Assembly (NCBI RefSeq): GCF_019890725.1
Contig: NZ_JAINZZ010000011.1
Span: 1 to 64,000 of the forward strand
DNA from: Actinacidiphila acidipaludis
GTDB taxonomy: Bacteria > Actinomycetota > Actinomycetes > Streptomycetales > Streptomycetaceae
Length of the DNA: 64,000 nucleotides
Direction of reading: 5' to 3'
The position numbers and the translations under genes are program-made. A model generated the notes under the pieces. It saw only the letters and a program-made list of their open reading frames with translations. It did no database searches and had not been told where the DNA came from. Below are positions 8,334 through 16,605 of the stretch, piece by piece (positions within the stretch are counted from its first letter, which is position 1; each line of letters starts with the position of its first letter).

Positions 8334-9251
8334 ATGGATGAGCCTCAACAGTTCCACCACAACATGTTCCGGCACGGTGGTGTCCGCACCCACTACGTGA
8401 CCGCCGGCACGCCCCCTGGTGAGGGCGGGGACGGCCGGACGCTCGTGCTGGTCCACGGCTGGCCCCAGACATGGCGGGAGTTCCGCCTGATCGTGGGCCC
8501 CCTCGCTGCCGACGGCTGGTTCGTCGTCGCCCCGGATGTGCGGGGGGCCGGAGGGTCCTCGAAGCCCGAGGGTGGCTACGACAAGCAGACGATGGCACGC
8601 GACCTGAGGGCGCTGCTCGACCACCTCGGCGTGACCACGCCGGTCACCCTCTTCGGTCACGACCTGGGGATGCTGGTGACGTACGCGTACGCCACGCTCT
8701 ACCCCGACGATGTCGATCGCCTCATCGTCGCCGAAGCCCCGATCCCCGGCACCAAGGTCTACGAGAGCGTGCTGGCTACGACCGCGTTCAGCAAGGACCC
8801 GCTGTGGCATTTCCACTTCCACGGTGCGCCCGACAACGCCGCCGAGCAGCTCATCGCGGGCAACGAGTTCGCCTACATCCGCTCGTTCTACGTCAAGCTC
8901 AGCGCGAACCCGGACGCCATCCCGATCTCGGAGGCCGAGCACTACGTGGCCGACTACACCGCTCCAGGGGCCATGCGGGCGGGCATCGAGCTCTTCCGGG
9001 CCTTCGAGAAGGACGCGCAGGACAACCAGCGCGTCTTGGCGGACAAGGGCAAGCTCACCCTCCCCGTCCTCGGCATCGGGGGCACGGCGAGCTTCTTCCT
9101 GCCGGTGGCGGAGCAGATGCTCTCCGAGGTCGCCGAAGACGTCACCGTCCAACCGATCGAGGAATCCGGCCACTGGCTAGCCGAAGAACAGCCCGACAAA
9201 GTCCTCGAACGGCTCCGCGAGTTCACGCACGTACCCCGAGCGGCCGCCTGA
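8334..9251 (+). CDS. Alpha/beta hydrolase, epoxide hydrolase type (second copy)
   Basis: 305 residues. HGWP at residues 41-44 is the HGxP oxyanion motif of epoxide hydrolases, LFGHDLGM gives the Asp nucleophile (residue 110), and the catalytic His is in ESGHWLAEE. The cap region contains conserved-looking aromatic residues (WHFHFHGAPD, ADYTAPGAMRAGIELFR) typical of the soluble epoxide hydrolase family. ATG 8334 follows AGAGGAA. It belongs to the same superfamily as the gene at 7331 but is clearly diverged, so an old duplication or a recruited pair. It may detoxify epoxides; the real substrate is unknown. Confidence 0.87.
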   Translation: MDEPQQFHHNMFRHGGVRTHYVTAGTPPGEGGDGRTLVLVHGWPQTWREFRLIVGPLAADGWFVVAPDVRGAGGSSKPEGGYDKQTMARDLRALLDHLGVTTPVTLFGHDLGMLVTYAYATLYPDDVDRLIVAEAPIPGTKVYESVLATTAFSKDPLWHFHFHGAPDNAAEQLIAGNEFAYIRSFYVKLSANPDAIPISEAEHYVADYTAPGAMRAGIELFRAFEKDAQDNQRVLADKGKLTLPVLGIGGTASFFLPVAEQMLSEVAEDVTVQPIEESGHWLAEEQPDKVLERLREFTHVPRAAA

Positions 9252-9399
9252 GCTGTACGACCCGCACGCCTGTCGCGGCGGGCGGAATGATGTCCGACCC
9301 GCCACCGTATGGTGACCACCCTCCCCCGGAAGGTCGGTGAGGCAGGTGACGGTCGTCGACACCCCCGCGGATTCTGGGAGGTGCTGGATGTGTTGAGCA

Positions 9400-9927
9400 C
9401 TACGTCGTCGGGTGCAGATTGGACGTGATCCACTGGGTCGCCTGCCAGGTGGCTTTCAGCGCGGGATCCGCAGGACCCGACTGCCAGCTGTCGGCCACGG
9501 CGAACGAGACGAAGTACGTCGCGGCAAGTCCTCCCACACCCGTGGTGACGGCGAACAGGCCCTTCTCGTCCGGGAGGTACATCGCGGCCAGCACTTCGAA
9601 GGATGCCAGGACCGACAGGATCGAGATCACGACCGGGACCGAGGTGTACATGACCGCCGGGGGTATGTTCGCCGTGTGATCACGTTCCGCACCGATCGCA
9701 GCGAGTCCGACGGAGCCTGTGAGCCCCCCTATCGTCGCCACGACGAGCAGACCGCAGGCCAACAGCACCAGCTTTTCGGTGTGCGGCGGCTTGTTCGAGG
9801 TGAAGAGGACGGTCACCGTGGGAATGGCGAGCGCCCCGAAGGCGCCCACGATGGGGGCATACGAAGCCGCCCCCTTGCGTATGTCGTAGCGGCCTTCGGC
9901 CGTAGGTCCCCCTGAGCTGTTGGTCAT
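9400..9927 (-). CDS. Membrane protein with four predicted helices, unknown function
   Basis: 175 residues. After a polar N-terminus (about 25 residues) there are four hydrophobic segments: APIVGAFGALAIPTVTVLF, LVLLACGLLVVATIGGL, VPVVISILSVLASFEVLAA and GVGGLAATYFVSFAVA. The C-terminal tail carries WQATQWITSN. No catalytic or binding motif is seen. ATG 9927 is chosen because the longer frame adds only a polar, Arg-containing extension; the ribosome-binding site is weak (CAGG). It is flanked by convergent and same-strand genes without obvious operon partners. I do not recognise the family. Confidence 0.6.
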   Translation of the reverse strand: MTNSSGGPTAEGRYDIRKGAASYAPIVGAFGALAIPTVTVLFTSNKPPHTEKLVLLACGLLVVATIGGLTGSVGLAAIGAERDHTANIPPAVMYTSVPVVISILSVLASFEVLAAMYLPDEKGLFAVTTGVGGLAATYFVSFAVADSWQSGPADPALKATWQATQWITSNLHPTT

Positions 9928-10020
9928 GGCCTGACGATAGGTGGGCGTACTCACCCAAGCTCTGCGTATTGCGGCCACGGTTACCTTTTCGGAAGCTCTC
10001 CCGCCTTCCGGTCACCACGC

Positions 10021-11001
10021 CTACGTCAGGCTGCCGGACAGGAGGAGGCGGCCGAGGGGGGTGCAGGTGTGGCGGACGTGTTTGCCGTCGCGGACGGTGG
10101 CGACCAGGCCGGCCGCGCGCAGGGTCTTGGCGTGGGCTGAGGCCGAGCCTGCGCTGACGCCCAGGGTGCGGGCGAGTCCCGTCGTGCTCTGCGGCTCGGT
10201 CAGCAGATGGAGGGCCAGCGCCCGGGTCGCGCCGAGCAGCGCGGCCAGCGGGTCGGTGGGCGCGCCCGGCGCGGGCACCAGCGGCAGCGGTGTCAGCGCG
10301 CTGTAGACCAGGAGCAGCGAGCCGTCCGGGTGCCGGGTCCTGAGCGGCACGCCGCGCCAGAGCAGCGAGGGCATCAGGGTCAGCCCCCCGCCGCCGAGGA
10401 CGACCGTCGTCTGACCGCGGCCGGGCAGCCGCAGATCGGCCCCGGACCAGGCCGCGCCGGGGACGAGCCCGGCCAGCATCGCCCGCAGCCCCTGCTGTTG
10501 CTGCACCTGCGTGCGCCACGCGACGTCCGCCGCGTATCCCGCACGCAGCCGGGGCCACCACGGCTCCAGCAGCGCGTCATGGGTCCGGGCCAGCGTGGAC
10601 GTCAACTCCCGCCAGGCGCGCGCCTCGTGGCGTTCGAGCGCGGAGGCCCATGAACTGCCGGGCCCGGGGCGGCCGTTCCACAACCGCCGCAGTTCGGCGC
10701 TGACACGGGGCTGCGGCGTCGCCGCCACGCGGTCGAGCGCCTCGTCCAGCGCGAACACCGGTGGGTCCAGGAACGTCGGGCCGAGGCCGTCGGAGCGCAG
10801 GAGCTGGAGCAGGCGGCCGGCGGCCGCGCCGTTGCGTGACGACATCCCGGCCGACGTCGTGCGGCCCCAGCGCGTGAGGGCCGGGTCGCGGCTGCCCGCG
10901 CGCAGCACCGACAGCGCGAGGCCGGTCTCCACCAGTGGCGCGGGCCCGGGCGCGAACCGGACCCGCAGCAGGTCCTCGACGGTGAAGCGCAGAGTGAGCA
11001 T
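10021..11001 (-). CDS. ArsR-type winged-helix regulator with long N-terminal domain
   Basis: 326 residues. The C-terminal about 75 residues are a winged HTH of the ArsR kind: ALHLLTEPQSTTGLARTLGVSAGSASAHAKTLRAAGLVATVRDGKHVRHTCTP. The N-terminal about 230 residues (starting LRFTVEDLLRVRFAPGPAPLVETGLALSVL) are the extra domain common in streptomycete regulators that place the DNA-binding domain last (DUF5937-like, by recollection). No metal-binding Cys cluster is present, so it is not a classical arsenic sensor. ATG 11001 follows GGGGAGGAG. It is divergent from the secreted protein at 11285, a plausible target. Confidence 0.8.
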   Translation of the reverse strand: MLTLRFTVEDLLRVRFAPGPAPLVETGLALSVLRAGSRDPALTRWGRTTSAGMSSRNGAAAGRLLQLLRSDGLGPTFLDPPVFALDEALDRVAATPQPRVSAELRRLWNGRPGPGSSWASALERHEARAWRELTSTLARTHDALLEPWWPRLRAGYAADVAWRTQVQQQQGLRAMLAGLVPGAAWSGADLRLPGRGQTTVVLGGGGLTLMPSLLWRGVPLRTRHPDGSLLLVYSALTPLPLVPAPGAPTDPLAALLGATRALALHLLTEPQSTTGLARTLGVSAGSASAHAKTLRAAGLVATVRDGKHVRHTCTPLGRLLLSGSLT

Positions 11002-11284
11002 GCGGGTTCTCCTCCCCGACCGCCGGCCCGCCAGGGGTCAGGCCGCGCCCGGCCTGCCTCGTTTCGGGCTCTGCGGAAAGGTTGGCCGACCAGGGGCCCG
11101 CCGCGCCAGGCTCACACCCGTACCGGACAGACCGGGCGCCCGGCTCGACGACGACGTACAGACCGGACGCCCCGGCTCGACGGCAACCGCACGCCCCGAG
11201 CGCCCACCTCACCCCGGACCAGGCCCAACACGCCCTGCCCGCACCCCCGTTCACCCGAACCTCGCCTCACCCCCGGAGCCCCGC

Positions 11285-11854
11285 ATGAACCCCCTCCCCA
11301 GGACCGCCGCCCTCGCGGCCGCGGCAACCGCGGCGGTCACCGCCCTCGTCCTCCCCGCGGGCACGGCGCAGGCCGCGGCCGCCGTGCCGCCGCCCCCGCT
11401 GCCCGGCCCCTGGCAGCCTTACCACGCCAAGCCGTTCACCGACGCGGCCGGAGACGTCTGCGACTTCGCACTCCGCGGCGACGTCGTCCAGGACGGCGAG
11501 CAGATCCGGACGCTGGCCGTGGACGCGGCGGGGACGCCCACCGCCCAGGAGATCACCGGTCCGCTGGTCCTGCGGTTCACCGACGAGGCGACCGGCGGCT
11601 CCGTGGACCGCGACCTGGCCGGCACCGCGTGGCTGTTCCACCACGCCGACGGCAGCCAGACCTGGGTGGTCGACGGCCACCTCGGGCTCGGCACCCACGC
11701 CGCCAACCCCTATCAGGCGCGCGGCTATGCGGTGCTGACCGGCGGGCTGGTCCTGAGCATCGGCACCGATCACTACCCGCACGTCACCGCCCACGCGGGG
11801 CCCACGGAGGATCTCTGTGCGACCCTCGCGTCGCTGCCGGGCGGGGGACGGTAG
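11285..11854 (+). CDS. Secreted protein of unknown function
   Basis: 189 residues starting at ATG 11285 (GGAG 7 bases upstream). Residues 1-35 form a clear Sec signal peptide: Arg, a long Ala/Val/Leu core (AALAAAATAAVTALVLPAG) and an AQA cleavage site. The mature part has two Cys residues (one in DVCDFALRGD and one in EDLCATLAS) that could form a disulfide, and a beta-rich middle (TGPLVLRFTDEATGGSV, GTAWLFHHADGSQTWVVDGHLGLG). The type is common in Streptomyces but has no known role. A nested hairpin follows immediately (11862-11910). Confidence 0.75.
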   Translation: MNPLPRTAALAAAATAAVTALVLPAGTAQAAAAVPPPPLPGPWQPYHAKPFTDAAGDVCDFALRGDVVQDGEQIRTLAVDAAGTPTAQEITGPLVLRFTDEATGGSVDRDLAGTAWLFHHADGSQTWVVDGHLGLGTHAANPYQARGYAVLTGGLVLSIGTDHYPHVTAHAGPTEDLCATLASLPGGGR

Positions 11855-11861
11855 CGACGCA

Positions 11862-11910
11862 CACCGCCCCCGGGCGCCGGATCCGAGCGGATCCGGGACC
11901 GGGGGCGGTG
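11862..11910 (+). terminator. Hairpin after the secreted-protein gene
   Basis: CACCGCCCCCGG (11862-11873) pairs perfectly with CCGGGGGCGGTG (11899-11910); the loop itself contains two CGGATCCG palindromes. It starts 8 bases after the stop codon. Confidence 0.8.
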
Positions 11911-12138
11911 CGGCCGGGCCCTGTTCAGGGCAGGGTCCGGCCACCGGCCGGGGGCCGTCCCTCCCCGGCCGGTCGTTGTGGGCGGCGCTCGGCCTCGTCG
12001 GGGCGCCGAACCATCAGCGGCAGCGCGGTCCGGCGCCCGGCCTCAGCCCATCCCGGCATGGGGGCCTGGCACTCGGCCCCACAACCGGTAGCGGCACTCG
12101 GGCCCCTCAGCCGATCCGCGCGCGGGAGCTCAGGCCCC

Positions 12139-13509
12139 TCAGGCGATCCCGGCGATCTCCGCCAGCCGCCGCGCCTCCGCCCGGGTCGACCGCGCCAACG
12201 CGTCCTCGTCGGCACGGGTGAGCCGGCCGTTCTCCACCACCGCTGTGCCGTTGACGAGCGACAGGGTCACGGGCGCGGCGGCGCCGAAGACGAGTGCGGC
12301 GACCGGATCGGCGATCGAGGCGTGGGCGATGCCGTCGAGCTTCCACAGCACCAGGTCGGCGAGCTTGCCGGCCTCCAGCGACCCGATCTCGGCCGTGCGG
12401 CCGAGGACTTGGGCACCGCCGTAGGTTCCGAGCCGCAGCGCCTGGCGGGCGTTGAGCGCCTTCTCGCCACCGCCGAGGCGGTTGATGAGCAGGGCGTTGC
12501 GCAACTCGGTGTGCAGCTCGCCGGATTCGTTGGAGGCCGTGCCGTCCACGCCGAGGCCCACGGGGACTCCCGCCGCCAGCATGTCGGGCACGCGCGCGAT
12601 CCCGGCTGCCAGGCGGGCGTTGGACGACGGGCAGTGCGCGACGCCGGTGCCGGTGCGGGCGAAGGCCGCGATGTCGGAGTCGTTCATGTGGACGCAGTGC
12701 GCCATCCACACGTCGGCGCCGAGCCATCCGGTGGACTCGAAGTAGTCCGTGGGGCCCATGCCGAACAGTTCGTGGCAGAACTTCTCCTCCTCCATCGTCT
12801 CGCTGCCGTGGGTGTGCAGCCGCACGCCCTTGCGGCGCGCCAACCGCGCTGATTCCCGCATCAGTTCGGTGGAGACGGAGAACGGGGAGCAGGGCGCGGC
12901 GGCGATCTGCAGCATCGACCCGAAGGAGGCGTCGTGGTGGGTGTCGATGGCCTCCTCGGTGGCCAGCAGGGCGCCTTCGGTGGTCTCCACCGCGAAGTCC
13001 GGCGGGAGGCCGCCCGCGGACTCGCCGCGGTCCATCGAGCCGCGGGCGGCGGTGAACCGCACGCCGAGTTCGGCCGCGGCGCGGATCTCCGCGCCCAGCA
13101 GGTCGCCGGCGCCGCGCGGGAAGACGTAGTGGTGGTCCATCGCGGTCGTCACACCGCCGCGGGCCATGACGGCGAGCGATCCGGCGGCGGCCGCGTACAC
13201 CATCGGCTCGTCGATCCGCGCCCACGTCGGGTAGAGCTCGACCAGCCAGTTGAAGAGGTTGCTGTCCTGGGCCAGCCCTCGGGTGATCCACTGGTAGAAG
13301 TGGTGGTGGGTGTTGACCAGCCCGGGGGTGACCAGGTGGCCGGTGGCGTCGACGCGGCGGGTGACGTTCTCCAGTCCGGCGGGCGCCGGTCCGGCGCCCA
13401 CGGACTCGATGACGTCGTCCGCGACGACCACGTGCCCGGTGGCGTACTCGGTGTCGTGGGCGTCGACGGTGGCGACGGCCGCGTTCTCGATGACGATGCG
13501 CTGGGTCAT
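12139..13509 (-). CDS. 8-oxoguanine deaminase (amidohydrolase family)
   Basis: 456 residues of the amidohydrolase superfamily. Metal ligands are visible as LVNTHHHFYQ (HxH), LHTHGSE (first later His), AHCVHMND (second) and GLGVDGTASNE (Asp). The pattern VNTHHHFYQWITRGLAQDSNLFNWL matches the 8-oxoguanine deaminase/hydroxyatrazine hydrolase group rather than guanine deaminase GuaD. The reaction would convert 8-oxoguanine to urate. It is the last gene of the minus-strand urate operon, 31 bp after uricase, feeding urate directly into that enzyme. A guanine-like deaminase role cannot be fully excluded from sequence alone. Confidence 0.85.
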   Translation of the reverse strand: MTQRIVIENAAVATVDAHDTEYATGHVVVADDVIESVGAGPAPAGLENVTRRVDATGHLVTPGLVNTHHHFYQWITRGLAQDSNLFNWLVELYPTWARIDEPMVYAAAAGSLAVMARGGVTTAMDHHYVFPRGAGDLLGAEIRAAAELGVRFTAARGSMDRGESAGGLPPDFAVETTEGALLATEEAIDTHHDASFGSMLQIAAAPCSPFSVSTELMRESARLARRKGVRLHTHGSETMEEEKFCHELFGMGPTDYFESTGWLGADVWMAHCVHMNDSDIAAFARTGTGVAHCPSSNARLAAGIARVPDMLAAGVPVGLGVDGTASNESGELHTELRNALLINRLGGGEKALNARQALRLGTYGGAQVLGRTAEIGSLEAGKLADLVLWKLDGIAHASIADPVAALVFGAAAPVTLSLVNGTAVVENGRLTRADEDALARSTRAEARRLAEIAGIA

Positions 13510-13540
13510 GTGCGTGTGTGCCTCTCGTCGGTCCGCGCGG

Positions 13541-14470
13541 TCAGTCCGTCACCGGGATGCGGGCCTCGGCGCCGTCGCGCAGCACCGTGCCCTCGATGAG
13601 GCCGTAGGGGCGGTCGGCGGCGACGTAGACCTCGTTGTCGTTCTTCAGGCCGAACGGCTCCAGGTCGACCAGGAAGTGGTGCTTGTTCGGCAGCGACAGC
13701 CGGACCTCGTCGATGCCGGCGTGGTGCTCGATGACCCGCGACCCCATCGCGTACAGGGTCTGCTGCAGCGAGAGCGAGTACGTGCCGGCGAACGCCTCCA
13801 GCAGGTGGCCGCGCACCTGTGCGTAGGTCTCCTCCCAGGCCGGCGCGTCCCCGTTCTCGGCGCCGTCGCCCTCGGTCTCGTCCTCGCCGGTCCACGAGAA
13901 CCGCCATCGGGCGGTCACCTCGGTGGCCAGGATGCGGTCGTGCGTCTCTTTCAGGGTGGTGTACTCGTCCTTGGCGTAGCCCCAGAACTCCGAGTCGGTG
14001 GAGTTGAGCACGACCAGGTCCTTCAGCCCGGATATGACCTGGAAGCCCCGCCCGTCGAAGGTGATCTCGGTGGTGCGGGTCTCCTGGCCGGTGCGGGCGA
14101 AGGAGTGACCGGTGGCGCCGATCCGCTCCCAGCCGTACTCCTCGATCCGGATGCGGGCGCGGTGGATCTGCTCCTGGCTGGTGACGAAGTGCCGGGCCAG
14201 GTGGACGCCGAACGCCTCGGCGGACTCGATGCCGTGCTCCTTGGCGAACGCGAACACGGTGTTCTTGGTGGTGTCGGTCGGCAGCACGTTGGCGTTGGAG
14301 CCGGAGTAGTGCACGTCGTCCATCGCGCCGGACAGGGCGACGGACACGTTGAGGTCCTTGATGCGGTGGGTGGCGCCGTCGCGGACGATCCGCACGACAC
14401 GGTTCTCCGCTTTTCCGTACTGGTTCTGGCCGAGCAGGGTCGGGCGGGCAGGGCGGGAATCGGCGGTCAT
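13541..14470 (-). CDS. pucL: Urate oxidase (uricase)
   Basis: 309 residues, the usual length. Family signatures are clear: LLGQNQYGKAENRVVRI at the N-terminus, PTDTTKNTVFAFAKEHGI (the Thr/Lys catalytic region), HFVTSQEQIHRARIRIEEYGW, DLVVLNSTDSEFWGYAKDEYTTL and LPNKHHFLVDLEPFGL. The enzyme oxidises urate to 5-hydroxyisourate and hydrogen peroxide without cofactor. ATG 14470 is preceded by GAGGGAG. It lies five bases after the HIU hydrolase stop, in the order OHCU decarboxylase, HIU hydrolase, uricase, 8-oxoguanine deaminase, one transcript from the promoter at 15414-15443. The symbol follows Bacillus usage. Confidence 0.97.
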   Translation of the reverse strand: MTADSRPARPTLLGQNQYGKAENRVVRIVRDGATHRIKDLNVSVALSGAMDDVHYSGSNANVLPTDTTKNTVFAFAKEHGIESAEAFGVHLARHFVTSQEQIHRARIRIEEYGWERIGATGHSFARTGQETRTTEITFDGRGFQVISGLKDLVVLNSTDSEFWGYAKDEYTTLKETHDRILATEVTARWRFSWTGEDETEGDGAENGDAPAWEETYAQVRGHLLEAFAGTYSLSLQQTLYAMGSRVIEHHAGIDEVRLSLPNKHHFLVDLEPFGLKNDNEVYVAADRPYGLIEGTVLRDGAEARIPVTD

Positions 14471-14475
14471 CGGTG

Positions 14476-14901
14476 CTAGCTCCCTCGGTATACGGAGTAG
14501 CCGAACGGATTGAGCAGCAGCGGCACGTGGTAGTGCTCGCCCGGCGTGACGGCGAAGACGACCGTCACCTCGGGGAAGAACACCGGGGCGTCGCTGTCCC
14601 TTGAGCGGGGGGCGTCCTGCTGGGCCTCGGCTTGATGGGTGAAGCAGCGGGTGAAGTACGGCTCGACGGCGAAGTCCAGCCGGACGTGGGTGGTGCCTTC
14701 CGGCACCGCGGGCAGGTCCTTGCAGCGGCCGTCGGCGTCGGTGGCCGAGGTCCCGTGCGCCGTCCAGCGCGCCGATGTCCCGGCGCGCACCGAGAGGGTC
14801 ACCGCGACGCCGGTCGCCGGCCGGCCGCGGCTGGTGTCGAGGATGTGGGTGGACACGGAGGCCGTGCCGACGGGCGCCTCGGGTGCGGGTGCGGACGTCA
14901 T
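14476..14901 (-). CDS. pucM: 5-hydroxyisourate hydrolase (transthyretin-like)
   Basis: 141 residues. The N-terminal HILDTSRGRPA and the C-terminal YRGS tetrapeptide are the signatures that separate HIU hydrolases from transthyretin; a mid-protein Arg (VRLDFAVEPYF) and EHYHVPLLLNPFGYSVYRGS complete the active site. It opens 5-hydroxyisourate to OHCU. The start ATG (14901-14899) overlaps the TGA of the OHCU decarboxylase by four bases (ATGA), indicating translational coupling. The next gene, uricase, makes its substrate. Confidence 0.97.
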   Translation of the reverse strand: MTSAPAPEAPVGTASVSTHILDTSRGRPATGVAVTLSVRAGTSARWTAHGTSATDADGRCKDLPAVPEGTTHVRLDFAVEPYFTRCFTHQAEAQQDAPRSRDSDAPVFFPEVTVVFAVTPGEHYHVPLLLNPFGYSVYRGS

Positions 14902-15407
14902 GCGGGGTCCTCCTGGGCGGCGGCGAGCCGGGTGAGCCGGACACGGTTGATCTTTCCCAGCTCGGCGCGGACGATCTCGCGCTCGGTCCGCGCGTCGTTG
15001 CCGATCCGCTCCGCGAGCGCGGCGAGCATCTGCGCGCCGGTGCGCCCGGTGGCGCAGATCAGGAAGACGTGCCCGTGCGCGTCCTGGTACGCGAGGTTGA
15101 GCCGGAGCAGTTCCTCGCGCTCCTCGTCCGCCACGCCGCTCTGCTCGCGGGCGGAGGTCGCGTCGCCGGGCCTGGGCCGCCCGATCGGGGGGTGGCCGGC
15201 CATGGCCTCGCCGAGGTCGTCGGCGGTCAGTGCGGCCGTCGCCGTGTCGCTCGCCGCGAGCAGGTCGTCGAGGCGGGCGTAGGGCCGTCCGGCGGCCAGC
15301 GCCGTGCCCCAGGCCGTGCTGCCGCACACCTCGTGCAGGAGTGCGGCGGCCTCGGACGGGGACGCGGCGTTGAGCCGGGTGAGACCCGGCGATGCGCTGG
15401 AAGTCAC
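14898..15407 (-). CDS. OHCU decarboxylase
   Basis: 169 residues. PFAM-type motifs of 2-oxo-4-hydroxy-4-carboxy-5-ureidoimidazoline decarboxylase are seen: GHPPIGRP (with the catalytic His before PPIG), EQSGV, LNLAYQDAHGHVFLICATGRTGAQML and ERIGNDARTEREIVRAELGKINRVRL. It yields S-allantoin, finishing the urate-to-allantoin branch. I chose GTG 15407 because a good promoter (TTGACG-N18-TACGTT) ends 6 bases before it, which predicts a leaderless mRNA; upstream codons up to about 15482 in the frame are then non-coding. First gene of the four-gene urate operon. Confidence 0.93.
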   Translation of the reverse strand: MTSSASPGLTRLNAASPSEAAALLHEVCGSTAWGTALAAGRPYARLDDLLAASDTATAALTADDLGEAMAGHPPIGRPRPGDATSAREQSGVADEEREELLRLNLAYQDAHGHVFLICATGRTGAQMLAALAERIGNDARTEREIVRAELGKINRVRLTRLAAAQEDPA

Positions 15408-15413
15408 CCTCGC

Positions 15414-15454
15414 AACGTAGGAGCCGCCGCGGCGCAGCGTCAACAGTTTGTTGA
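15414..15454 (-). promoter_or_regulatory. Promoter and overlapping operator of the urate operon
   Basis: Read on the minus strand: -35 TTGACG (15443-15438), 18-bp spacer, -10 TACGTT (15419-15414), then GCGAGG and the GTG start at 15407. The palindrome TCAACA-GTT-TGTTGA (plus-strand 15440-15454) overlaps the -35 box, the classic position for a repressor. Candidate regulators are the YheO/DauR-type protein encoded just upstream (15502-15915) or PucR. It differs from the operator shared by hyi and gcl. Confidence 0.65.
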
Positions 15455-15501
15455 AAAATCGCGGGGCCCGGCCGCTGGGCACGGCTCCGCGAGGGGACCG
15501 C

Positions 15502-15915
15502 TCACTGCGCGTCGCGCGCGGCGTTCTCCCTGTTCAGGTAGTTGTAGACGGTGAACCGGCTGACGCCGAGGGCGGAGGCGACGGTCTCCACTCCGTGCCG
15601 GACCGAGAACGCGCCGCGCTCCTCCAGGATCCGGACGACGTTCTGCTTCTCCTTGCGGCCGAGCTGCGCCAGCGGGCCGTGGCGGCGCTCGAAGTCGGCG
15701 AGGATGTGGTCCAGCGAATCGGCCAGATGCGGCAACCGCACCGCGACCACGGGCTCACCCTCCCAGCTCAGCACCACGTCGTCACCGCGGGCCTCCCCGG
15801 GCGGCACCAGTTCGGCGCCCATCGCGTCCGCCAGCGGCCTGACCGCCTCGGCGAAGGGGTGACCTGCGGCGGCGGCCCGGGCGGTGTGGTCCGCGCGGCC
15901 GGTCGAGGGAGTCAT
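15502..15915 (-). CDS. YheO/DauR-type HTH regulator, short form
   Basis: 137 residues. The C-terminal half (about 85-130) is a recognisable YheO/DauR HTH: PLAQLGRKEKQNVVRIL, then GAFSVRHGVETVASALGVSRFTVYNYLN. The N-terminal about 75 residues (VRPLADAMGAELVPP, DDVVLSWEGEPVVAVRLP) look like a shortened PAS-like sensor. It is translated from ATG 15915, overlapping the stop of the upstream small gene by four bases. It sits between that gene and the urate operon, 95 bp before the OHCU decarboxylase start, so it is a good candidate for the local purine-breakdown regulator; this is inference from position. Confidence 0.78.
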   Translation of the reverse strand: MTPSTGRADHTARAAAAGHPFAEAVRPLADAMGAELVPPGEARGDDVVLSWEGEPVVAVRLPHLADSLDHILADFERRHGPLAQLGRKEKQNVVRILEERGAFSVRHGVETVASALGVSRFTVYNYLNRENAARDAQ

Positions 15916-16184
15916 GCCAAGGCCTCGCCCTCGGCGCCGTCCCGCTCGGGCAGCGCGTTGACCTGCAGGGACACCCGGGTGGCGCCGGCCGCCAGGCTCC
16001 GCCGCAGCACCTCGGCCACGGTCTCGACCACGGCCTCCACCGACCCCTCGGCGGTGTTGCCGAACGGGCCGACGTCGACCGCCTCCAGGGCGCCGCTCTC
16101 CACGACCTCGCGGGCGGCCAGGGCGTGCTCCGGCGGCTCCTCCAGGTCGAACGGCTCGGTCGTGAATTCCAGCCTCAGTCTCAC
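15912..16184 (-). CDS. Small MTH1187/thiamine-binding-like protein
   Basis: 90 residues from GTG 16184 (GGGGG five bases upstream). It opens with a beta strand (VRLRLEFTTEPF) and continues with two helices around EAVDVGPFGNTAEGSVEAVVETVAEV and a final strand (ATRVSLQVNAL). This ferredoxin-like layout, with the central GPFGNTAEG turn, resembles the MTH1187/YkoF family, some of whose members bind thiamine. Ligand unknown. Its stop overlaps the start of the YheO/DauR-type regulator (TCAT on the plus strand), so the pair is translationally coupled; it may supply or sense a small molecule for the regulator. Confidence 0.6.
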   Translation of the reverse strand: MRLRLEFTTEPFDLEEPPEHALAAREVVESGALEAVDVGPFGNTAEGSVEAVVETVAEVLRRSLAAGATRVSLQVNALPERDGAEGEALA

Positions 16185-16466
16185 GGGGCCCCCACGGCGA
16201 CTGCACGGGCGCGCAGCCGGCGACTCGCTCACGGCCCTCCACCTCGGAGGGCGCCTGAGAGGCGACCTTAACCGACCGGGCCGGACCCGCAAGGCGGGTG
16301 CACATGGCCGCACCCGGGGCAGCAGTCCCCCGTAACCGACCGGCCGAACGAGCGAACGACCGACAGGCCGATCAGCCGACCGACCGGCCGCCAACCGCCT
16401 CGGCCGACCCGCGGATCGCACCCGCGGCCCCGCGCGCCACCGCCACCCACACCGCCACCGCCACCC

Positions 16467-16497
<31 letters not shown>

Positions 16498-16578
16498 GCA
16501 CCGTCGACGTCCCCGGACCCGGCGGCACTTGACACCGCACCTCAGACTGCTTCACTGTTCCACAAGACAGAAATTAAC

Positions 16579-16593
16579 TTCCGCATTACGGAA
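16579..16593 (+). promoter_or_regulatory. AllR-type operator before hyi
   Basis: TTCCGCATTACGGAA is a perfect 5-5-5 palindrome ending inside the ribosome-binding site GGAAGGA (16590-16596). The same element with one changed arm base occurs before gcl at 19659-19673. In S. coelicolor the glyoxylate branch is repressed by the IclR protein AllR, so an AllR-type site is the natural reading; AllR itself is not in the window. Confidence 0.65.
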
Positions 16594-16605
16594 GGAATGC
16601 CTCTC

